From Aurantiochytrium sp. KH105 (lineage: Eukaryota; Sar; Bigyra; Thraustochytrida; Thraustochytriidae): a stretch of DNA of 64,000 bases. Positions 57,568 through 64,000 of the stretch are shown piece by piece. Made by a program: the position numbers and the translations under genes. Below the pieces are notes generated by a model. That model saw only the letters and a list, made by a program, of their open reading frames with translations, was not told the origin of the DNA and did no database searches. The stretch covers positions 496,001 through 560,000 of the forward strand of contig BGKB01000012.1 of assembly GCA_003116975.1 (NCBI GenBank), read 5' to 3'. The number at the start of each line of letters is the position of its first letter. Position 1 is the first letter of the stretch.

Positions 57568-58521
57568 ATGAGCGGCAGCGGCAGGAGGAGCGGCGGCAGC
57601 GGCGACAACAACATGTCGCTCGTGGTCGCCTCGAAGCGGCAAGAACTGATGACGGCCATGACAGAATTCCAAAAGTCCCAACGCGAGCTCGCGCTCGCGA
57701 GCACGCGCGCAGGAGCGTACAGCGTCATGCTCGGGCTATCGAACCGAGCAGAGAACGCGCGACTCGCGCGCCGACAGGAAGAGCTTGACCAACGTGTTTC
57801 GCTCGGGGAGCGCGCTCTGGTCTGTCTCAAGACCCAGGTCGATGACCAAGGCATGGTCCTCGCAGAAACGGGTGCCCAAGTCCAGGAGCAGGAACATTCG
57901 ATTGGAATGCTCGAGCGCAGAGTCGAGGGCCAACGCAGGCATCTCGAGCAGCTCGCTCAAGAGTACAAGCGCGAGCTTGCTGAACAGCGACAAATTCTCG
58001 AGAGCCATCGGGCCGAATTCGGGAGACTCATGCTGTCCAAGCTCAAGCAGGACGCTACCCTCGATGCAGTGATTGTGCTTTTGTCCTGGGTTGCTTCCAA
58101 GTCCCCTGTTGTTAATGGGCCCGTGGCTTTGCTGTCGATGCTCACGGGTTCATTGCCACTCGTGCCGGGCCGACCGCGGCACCGCAAGGTCGTCATGGCT
58201 TCTGCAGCTCGCGTGGCGGTTATCGTATTTCTGGCGCGCGCTCTGCGCATCGTTGCAGCGCGCCATGGCCTGCACAATTCGATCGGAGGCCCCGAGGTGT
58301 ATTTGCGGCAGGCTGCGCGAGCTGTCGGGGAACGTTTCCCTATGCTGGCGACAAGCTTGGACGGTTCATCGAACAACGCTGGTGAAAGTCCCGCTTCACG
58401 TGATCGTGAGAGCAAGAGCGAGAGCGAGAGCGATCAAGTCAAAAAGGACTTGACCAGCTTGGCGGAGAGCAATCCCGAAAACGAAGTTCCGCAGGCATCT
58501 GCGGCTTTAGTATCATTATAG
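57568..58521 (+). CDS. Coiled-coil protein with two C-terminal hydrophobic segments, unknown function
   Basis: The product is 317 residues from the ATG at 57568 (G at -3); the Met at 57613 is an alternative. Residues about 20-165 are a coiled coil (Gln/Glu/Arg/Leu heptads). Two hydrophobic segments follow: about 170-200 (DAVIVLLSWVASKSPVVNGP) and about 215-240 (RVAVIVFLARALRIVA), with a short loop holding basic residues between them. The tail is Ser/Glu-rich. This is the layout of a tail-anchored or hairpin membrane protein with a cytosolic coiled coil, for example an organelle tether. I recognise no family. Confidence 0.72.
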   Translation: MSGSGRRSGGSGDNNMSLVVASKRQELMTAMTEFQKSQRELALASTRAGAYSVMLGLSNRAENARLARRQEELDQRVSLGERALVCLKTQVDDQGMVLAETGAQVQEQEHSIGMLERRVEGQRRHLEQLAQEYKRELAEQRQILESHRAEFGRLMLSKLKQDATLDAVIVLLSWVASKSPVVNGPVALLSMLTGSLPLVPGRPRHRKVVMASAARVAVIVFLARALRIVAARHGLHNSIGGPEVYLRQAARAVGERFPMLATSLDGSSNNAGESPASRDRESKSESESDQVKKDLTSLAESNPENEVPQASAALVSL

Positions 58522-58734
58522 CTTGTCTTAAATTCCCCCACCCTGATCCAACTAAGTTATTACTTGTTCTTTGCTGCCCGCTGGTCTTGTCCTCCATGAC
58601 CTCTTGTACTACTATACGCTGCTAGAGGCCAAGGTGATGCAGAATCATCGAAAGAAAAATGGGCAAGCACAAGAGTGGAACCAACACGGTGCCAGAATGC
58701 CTAGTCTTCAAACTCTGTTCAGTAAAACATTACA

Positions 58735-59295
58735 TTATGGCTTGTATTGCAACCCATAGGCTGAGCTGACGCGGACGCCATAGTGCCAGGTCCCGTTGCG
58801 TTTGGCTTCTTGTTCATTTTGGGTGCGTGCTGCTTCAAGGTCTTCGATGGTCATCTTACGGCCCTCGTACTCTGAAAGGTCCTGCGAGCCGACGAGCAAA
58901 CAGGTTTTAAAGCGAATGGCGAGCTCATCCCAAAGAGGGAGAAACTTGGCCTTGATTTTTGCCCATTCGCCGATACCGATCTGCGCGAGGCCCTTGTACA
59001 GGTCCTGGAGGGCATCCGTGTCCCACTCCACGCCCGAGACATCAGACTTTGGTTGAAAGTACGCTTCGTTCAAGGTGCCATCCTCATTGACCATTTCTTC
59101 GGGGCAGAGCTCCTTGCGCATGAAGCGCACGTAGTCCTCGGCGGCTTTGTCCTGGTCCTCCTGCGCAGTCTGTGCGGCATCTTGCTCGTTGACGGTCGAT
59201 GGTGCGCTTACGACCCCGACTCCTGCCGTCACTGCTGCTGCTGTTGCTGCTGCTGCTGCACCGGAGCTCTCTGCGTCCGGTGTTGGTGCTGTCAT
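58735..59295 (-). CDS. Small SANT/Myb-like-fold protein
   Basis: The product is 186 residues from the ATG at 59295 (A at -3). The first 60 are Ala/Thr/Asp-rich with a poly-Ala run encoded by GCA/GCT repeats. Residues about 65-155 are well-formed: YVRFMRKELCPEEMVN, then a Trp-spaced helical pattern (W...ALQDLYKGLAQIGIGEWAKI...LPLWDELAIRFKTCLLVGSQDLSEY). Trp spacing with a final RxKTxxLxGxQDL helix resembles SANT/Myb repeats, which bind histone tails or DNA. The resemblance is by eye and the protein is otherwise unknown. It is divergent from transportin across about 500 bp. Confidence 0.68.
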   Translation of the reverse strand: MTAPTPDAESSGAAAAATAAAVTAGVGVVSAPSTVNEQDAAQTAQEDQDKAAEDYVRFMRKELCPEEMVNEDGTLNEAYFQPKSDVSGVEWDTDALQDLYKGLAQIGIGEWAKIKAKFLPLWDELAIRFKTCLLVGSQDLSEYEGRKMTIEDLEAARTQNEQEAKRNGTWHYGVRVSSAYGLQYKP

Positions 59296-59621
59296 GGTCG
59301 CGGAGGACGCTGGAGAGAGACGGAGACCCGCGCGTTTCTCCTTTTGCTTGGGCGTGGACCGAGCGAGCTCCACGCCCACTGTAGGCGAGACAGGTCGTTA
59401 GGTGCTTTTTATTGCAACGCAAACGTAAGGAGTGCTGATGCTGCTGTTGTTGCTCGTTCCAGATCAGCTAATTCTATGCTGTTTTCTTGGCTGGCGTATA
59501 CGCACGTATACGTACAGGGCTACGTTAGAACAAGATGGTGATGTGACTGAGAGCTCTTTCTGGCCACGTCGGACGACTCGGACGATGCCGTTCTTGTTGA
59601 TCTTTTTCGTCGTAAAAATGC

Positions 59622-59645
59622 CAAACTAGTTTTTGGACTAGTTTG
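59622..59645. promoter_or_regulatory. Perfect inverted repeat next to the transportin TATA-like box
   Basis: Arms CAAACTAG and CTAGTTTG are exact complements separated by eight bases (TTTTTGGA). The repeat ends five bases before TATAAAT. It could be a binding site for a dimeric regulator or, if transcribed, a hairpin. Confidence 0.45.
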
Positions 59646-59650
59646 ACGAC

Positions 59651-59657
59651 TATAAAT
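59651..59657 (+). promoter_or_regulatory. Candidate TATA box for transportin
   Basis: TATAAAT lies 141 bp upstream of the ATG at 59792, which fits a leader of about 110 bases. Confidence 0.4.
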
Positions 59658-59791
59658 TCAAGGTACGGGAAGCCGGCGGGTGGCCACGACGCGAGCAGCA
59701 AGAGCTGTGCATCAATCGTCCCGGGGACGTGCGGCAGAAGCAAGAGCAGCAGCAGCAGCAAGGCAGTGGCTACAACAGGAGCTTGGTCACG

Positions 59792-62623
59792 ATGGTGGTG
59801 GCGTGCGCCCTTGGGGGCGGATGGGCGCCCGAGGAAGGCACCCTGCAGCAGCTCATGCAGCTTCTCGAGGCAACACAGCGAGCGGACCTGTCGAACGAGG
59901 AGCACCGCAAGATCCAGCAAGAGGTGGACCTGCTCGCGCACAGGCCCGAGTTCGTCCGGTACTTGAGCTACCTGTTTGCAGAGTCACAGGCGCTTGGTAG
60001 CAGCGAGACGCAACGCCAAATGGCGAGCCTTGTGCTACTTAAGGCCGTGCGCGTCGGGGTCCGCAACAATGTCGCTACGCCGGACGGCCTAGCCCATGTC
60101 CAACGAAGCGTGCTGCAGGAATTGACAGATGCAAGCCCCGTGCTGCGCAGATCCGCGCAGTCCTTGGCCTCTACGATTGCGGTGCTGTGCGGAGTCAAGG
60201 CATGGCCCGATCTGCTCAACTTTTTGCACAGTGCGCTCACACAAACGCAAGACGAAAATGTTTTCTCGGGTGCTCTACGACTGCTCAAAGAAATGTGCGA
60301 CGAGGGCGGGGACCAGCTTGTTGACGAGTCAGAGTCAGGATCCTTTTTGCCGACCTTTTTGCCAATTCTAATGCAGCATTTCGAGAACCCTGTGAGCAAG
60401 TATCGTATTCTCGCGCTTCAGAGCGTGAATCAGCTCATGTCCTTGGACCCCCTTCCGCCTCTTTTGTCGTCACGCGCTGAGGACCTCTTGGGCAAGTGGT
60501 CGGCTCTTGCGCAGGACGCGGAAGCTGGCGTGCGTAAAGAGGTTTGCCGTGGGCTGACGCTCCTCGCCGCCGCGAACCGTTTTGACATTTTGGCCCAGCA
60601 TCTCGACTCAATTTCCCAGTTTATGCTCAGCGCGATTGACGATCAGGACGAGACTGTCGCTTTTGAGGCATGCGACTTTTGGAACGAAGTCTGCGCCGAG
60701 CCTATCGTGGCGCAGCGCGCCGTGGAGCCCCATCTCGCAGGTCTCTTGCCTGCCCTCTTGCGGCGGATGAAGTACTCGGACGAGGAGCTCATGATGTTGG
60801 GCTTTGATGATGACGAGAACGACACGAGTGTTCCCGATCGTAAACAGGATATCCGCCCCAGCGTGCACGGTGTCGACGGAGATCATGACGGAGACGCTTC
60901 GCAGACCAAGGACAACAACGGCGGCGACGGCGACAACGAAGACGAGGATGACGATGATGAGGACGATGATGAGGACGATGAAAAGTACTATAGTATCTGG
61001 ACCATTCGCAAGTCTGCGGGAAGCGCGCTGAATGCAATTTCTGATATCCTCGATGGCAATCAGGTTCTGCCAATTCTCGTTCCGCTGTTGGAGGCAGGTC
61101 TGCAGCCGTCGAACGATTGGCGCACGCGTGAAGTGGTCGTCATGGCTCTTGGTGCCGTGGGCGAGGCCTACCACGGCGCATTAGACCCGCACATGCCAAA
61201 CTTGGTGCCATTCTTGGTACAGCAAGCACGAAGCGGCGAGACGCCCTTGCGCATCACAACGCTCTGGACACTGAGCAAGCTGTCCCAATGGGTCATTGCC
61301 GTCGACGGTACCGGGAAGCCAGGTGACGGCCTCTTCCGCGAATACGTTTTGGTACTGACTCAGTCGACGGCTGACCGCAATAAGAACGTACAGCACGCGG
61401 CATGTTCGGGGCTGAGCACGTTTATCGAGGTTGCTGGCGAGCGCGTTGGCCCGTATGTCGCAGACATGGCGCAGGCCTTGATGCAGGCGTATGCGATTTA
61501 CCAGGTCAACAGCCGCAAGTCCATGCTCGACGTGATTGGAACCCTGTGCGAATCAGCGCCCGAGTCCATGAGGCAGTCGCATGTGGTTGGCGTGGTGCTG
61601 CCGCCTCTTTGGCAAGACTTTGAGCGCCTGGACAATACCGACACCTTTGCGCTCAACTTTTTGGAAACCTTTGCTTGCTTTGAGCGCGCCATTGGCCCAG
61701 CCATTGGGCCAGCTGCGCGCCCGCTTTACAACCGCTGCATGACCTGGATCGAGGAGGCGCTGACTATGCTCATGACCTGCGAGGATATGGGTCTGACTTC
61801 GGACGATGTTGAAAAGGACTTTATGTACGATGCGATGGAGATGCTTTCCGCATTTGTGGAGGGCCTCGAGCAATCCTTTGCGGAGCTCTGGGATGCAGAC
61901 CAGTTTATGTCGCTCCTTCATCAGCTTTTCAAGGTACGCGACGCGGTCACCCTGCAACTGGCAATTGAGCTCTCCGGAGAGCTCATCAAGGTCCTGCCTC
62001 ATGCGATGGAACCCATTTTGCCACAACTCGTACAAATCATGACACGTTGCCTGATCGAGCCCGACGACGACATCATTTCCGTGCACGTTGTCAGCAATGC
62101 ATTATGGGTCTTTGGTCACCTTGCGCTCCAGCTTGGAGCCAATGCGCGCACATTGGCGCAGGAGCCGGTGGCGCGAATGGCGCTGCTTTTGCAGGCTGAC
62201 TCGCTGGAAGACCGCATTCGGATCAATGCCGCGATCACCCTCGGGCGTTTTGCGCTTCATTGCGCCGACGCTGTCGCTCCCCATCTCGACGGCTGTGCTC
62301 GCGCTTGGTGCATTGCACTCAAGCGCATGAGCAAAGAAGAAGCCGAGATCCCGGACGACGAGCGTTGCGACTGTCTGTCTGGTTTTCTTGCCTGCGTGAG
62401 GGCGAACCCTGCCGCCATGCGCGACGCTTTTTCTTATTTCGCAAATATGCTTGTGAGCTCGAGCACCGCTGACTCCGGACCCGAGCTGGCGCAGGCAAGC
62501 GCCGAGGCCCTCGAAGCTTGCAAGCAAGCACTCAAGGCGAGCGGGCAGTGGGAAAGCGTCTACAATGCTCTTAATGTCTCTGTGGCTCGTGAATTACAAT
62601 CGCGTCAGATGCTTGCTCCATGA
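59792..62623 (+). CDS. TNPO1: Transportin / karyopherin beta-2 (nuclear import receptor)
   Basis: The product is 943 residues (human transportin-1 is about 890-898), made of HEAT repeats throughout. The diagnostic acidic loop is present at about 350-410: an IRPSVH motif like the IRPRFH of the animal protein, then a long Asp/Glu run, then the DEKYYSIWTIRKSAGSALN helix. Other conserved blocks include EVVVMALGAVGEAYHG and a C-terminal FGHLALQLG segment. Transportin carries PY-NLS cargo such as hnRNP-like RNA-binding proteins into the nucleus, and the acidic loop releases cargo when RanGTP binds. The start at 59792 has A at -3 and G at +4; upstream in-frame codons are CAG-rich but lack an ATG. 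The N-terminus is slightly longer than usual. Confidence 0.95.
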   Translation: MVVACALGGGWAPEEGTLQQLMQLLEATQRADLSNEEHRKIQQEVDLLAHRPEFVRYLSYLFAESQALGSSETQRQMASLVLLKAVRVGVRNNVATPDGLAHVQRSVLQELTDASPVLRRSAQSLASTIAVLCGVKAWPDLLNFLHSALTQTQDENVFSGALRLLKEMCDEGGDQLVDESESGSFLPTFLPILMQHFENPVSKYRILALQSVNQLMSLDPLPPLLSSRAEDLLGKWSALAQDAEAGVRKEVCRGLTLLAAANRFDILAQHLDSISQFMLSAIDDQDETVAFEACDFWNEVCAEPIVAQRAVEPHLAGLLPALLRRMKYSDEELMMLGFDDDENDTSVPDRKQDIRPSVHGVDGDHDGDASQTKDNNGGDGDNEDEDDDDEDDDEDDEKYYSIWTIRKSAGSALNAISDILDGNQVLPILVPLLEAGLQPSNDWRTREVVVMALGAVGEAYHGALDPHMPNLVPFLVQQARSGETPLRITTLWTLSKLSQWVIAVDGTGKPGDGLFREYVLVLTQSTADRNKNVQHAACSGLSTFIEVAGERVGPYVADMAQALMQAYAIYQVNSRKSMLDVIGTLCESAPESMRQSHVVGVVLPPLWQDFERLDNTDTFALNFLETFACFERAIGPAIGPAARPLYNRCMTWIEEALTMLMTCEDMGLTSDDVEKDFMYDAMEMLSAFVEGLEQSFAELWDADQFMSLLHQLFKVRDAVTLQLAIELSGELIKVLPHAMEPILPQLVQIMTRCLIEPDDDIISVHVVSNALWVFGHLALQLGANARTLAQEPVARMALLLQADSLEDRIRINAAITLGRFALHCADAVAPHLDGCARAWCIALKRMSKEEAEIPDDERCDCLSGFLACVRANPAAMRDAFSYFANMLVSSSTADSGPELAQASAEALEACKQALKASGQWESVYNALNVSVARELQSRQMLAP

Positions 62624-62921
62624 AGGATCTTTGCATAGTAATTTCGTATAGAAGTATGGTACTAATTTTCTGATCCTTTGACCCTTGGTTTGTCTTTTCC
62701 GTACTCCAAAAAAGAACAAAGGAAGTAGGCTAGGAGAGGAGACGTCTTTTTCGCCACTCTTGTCGTATTCAGCGATCAATTGTCCGGCACGAGGCAAGTC
62801 TACGGCAGACCGTTTCTCTGTGCTCAGTGTTGAAGGGTAAGACTTGAGAAAGCACGGGAGGCTGTGGATCGGAAACGACTTTTTTTTTTTTGGTCAAAAG
62901 CTTGTTTATACTAATAATCAC

Positions 62922-64000
62922 TCATTCTTCCCGCTGAAGATGCGTCGGCGACCCTGGGGAGTCCGTGCCTCCTAGCGATTCCCGCTCGAAGAATTTGATA
63001 GCGGCTTGCAAGGTTACAAAGCAGTAGCCTGCATGCGACATTTTGAGACACTGTGGACTCCGAAATTTGCGAATGAACTCGATGTTATTCCAAAGCAAAG
63101 GAAGGTCGGCATGTAGTACCGCATAAAAGAATGCTGGCATGAAGTCGTCGGCGCCAAGGCCCGGTCCTATGGGTGATGCTTTTTTTGTCGGCCGCGATCG
63201 TGTCCATAGCGCTGACGCACTTCTGCAACTTCGATCCAACGCAGTGGTGACAATCTTGCACGCGCGTACTACACAGCGAAGTTTGTCAGCCGGAGCTGGA
63301 TATTGCGACATTGCCTGCAACTCTTCCTGAACGAGTGTGAGCATCATTTCGCTACGACAGACCTTGGGGACCCCCAGGCTATCGGCAGTCACGGTATCTC
63401 GCAGACTTGCGAGTCTTGCGTGCAGATCGCGGGCCTGCCTCACCTCTTCTGGATCTTGTGCAAAGACTTGGTCATGGATTCTGCAGAGAGTGTACTTTTC
63501 CATACCATCGCGAAGCGCGGCGAGTGTCTCGTCGGAAGCGTTTACGTAGCAAGGATGCGCCGCAAATTGTTCGTCCATGCGCGTTAGAAAATCGACCGTG
63601 CGCGAGTCCAGCTGGCGGGTAAGGTCAATCCTTTCGGATGGCTGCGTGTGCGATACGTCGCGAGCCCATTCCGCACAGATGAGTTTGTGGCTCGCAAGGA
63701 AGAGCTTGACTTCTTTGTAGATGGCGCCTAGTGGCGGACTCTCGAGCGTGTGTACAAAATGTTCAAAGGCGCCAACTGCAGGCTCGCGCTCGATGACCCT
63801 CTCGTATTGCGTTTCTGGCGTCAAGGGCCGCGTGGCGAATCCGGCGGCGTTGAAGAGCTGGCTTGTTTCTTCGTCCTCCTCGGCGCCCTCGGCGCCCTCG
63901 GCGCCAATGATCTTGGCAATGAGAGCGGACCGTGTGGTTGTCGTTGTCGTTGCTGGTACCTCTGTTGAGATTCGGAGCTTGGCGCACTTTACGCCTTGGT
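62922..64000 (-). CDS. VPS9-domain protein, 5' end beyond the right edge (partial)
   Basis: The stop is at 62922-62924. Reading back, the frame stays open to the end of the window (about 358 codons) with no ATG in a convincing position, so the start lies outside. The distal visible part is Thr-rich, then an Ala-Gly-Glu triplet repeat. Residues from about 63,640 down to 63,000 hold a VPS9 domain: a helical part (DKLRCVVRACKIVTTAL), GADDFMPAFFYAVLHADLPL, and the closing GYCFVTLQAAIKFFE helix. The domain is predicted to be a Rab5-family exchange factor on endosomes. It is convergent with transportin, 298 bp away, in a gap containing runs of T. Other domains may lie upstream, outside the window. 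Confidence 0.82.
   Translation of the reverse strand, partial: QGVKCAKLRISTEVPATTTTTTRSALIAKIIGAEGAEGAEEDEETSQLFNAAGFATRPLTPETQYERVIEREPAVGAFEHFVHTLESPPLGAIYKEVKLFLASHKLICAEWARDVSHTQPSERIDLTRQLDSRTVDFLTRMDEQFAAHPCYVNASDETLAALRDGMEKYTLCRIHDQVFAQDPEEVRQARDLHARLASLRDTVTADSLGVPKVCRSEMMLTLVQEELQAMSQYPAPADKLRCVVRACKIVTTALDRSCRSASALWTRSRPTKKASPIGPGLGADDFMPAFFYAVLHADLPLLWNNIEFIRKFRSPQCLKMSHAGYCFVTLQAAIKFFERESLGGTDSPGSPTHLQREE

Larger units (their letters stand above)
59296..59791. promoter_or_regulatory. Divergent promoter region (SANT-like protein / transportin)
   Basis: A 496 bp gap between divergent starts. On the transportin side it contains a perfect inverted repeat (59622-59645) followed five bases later by a TATAAAT (59651-59657). 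No gene is seen inside. Confidence 0.5.

Overview
The window looks like nuclear DNA of a GC-rich, intron-poor protist, most likely a stramenopile of the thraustochytrid/labyrinthulomycete kind. The reasons are very long uninterrupted eukaryotic reading frames (up to about 3,060 codons), short gaps between genes, clearly eukaryotic products (transportin, CK2 beta, Tousled-like kinase, VPS9 and RCC1 proteins, an mRNA capping enzyme, a PARP), poly-Q tracts, and a plant/oomycete-style Cys-His 'HGGG' zinc-repeat protein. The organism call is inference. Nearly every assigned start has a purine, usually A, at -3, which helped choose starts. No rRNA, tRNA, snRNA, transposon or CRISPR array was recognised.

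Layout, left to right. (1) 1-6.9 kb: a possible C-terminal fragment of a gene lying off the left edge, an aspartoacylase-family protein with a large unassigned C-terminal region, and a convergent IQ/WW/zinc-finger/22-MORN protein. (2) 6.9-13.5 kb: a 6.6 kb gene-free stretch. Its right half is a patchwork of tetra- to nonanucleotide slippage repeats and ends at a poly-Q zinc-repeat regulator. (3) 16.9-24.1 kb: a 2,414-residue polytopic membrane protein with a PelF/GT4-like glycosyltransferase at its C-terminus. (4) 24.8-30.4 kb: a single-chain capping enzyme (HAD/FCP1-like, then guanylyltransferase, then cap N7-methyltransferase), convergent at only 42 bp with an octapeptide-repeat coiled-coil protein. 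(5) 31-34.3 kb: a VPS9 + RCC1 Rab-GEF-like protein. (6) 35-50.1 kb: three nuclear signalling genes in a row: a giant ankyrin/WGR/PARP, CK2 beta and a Tousled-like kinase. (7) 50.3-64 kb: a PrpF-family isomerase, a long coiled-coil protein, two proteins of unknown function, a small SANT-like protein, transportin, and a second VPS9 protein running off the right edge.

The genes do not form one pathway; order and strand are those of an ordinary compact eukaryotic chromosome. Loose themes are RNA and chromatin biology (capping enzyme, PARP, CK2 beta, TLK, SANT-like protein, transportin) and Rab5-type trafficking (two VPS9 proteins, plus a MORN protein that together recall the parts of alsin/ALS2). 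The strongest candidate for something not well described is the capping-enzyme fusion: the HAD/FCP1-like domain stands where an RNA triphosphatase would be expected. Next come the PARP, which mixes tankyrase and PARP1 architecture, and the giant membrane-anchored PelF-like glycosyltransferase.
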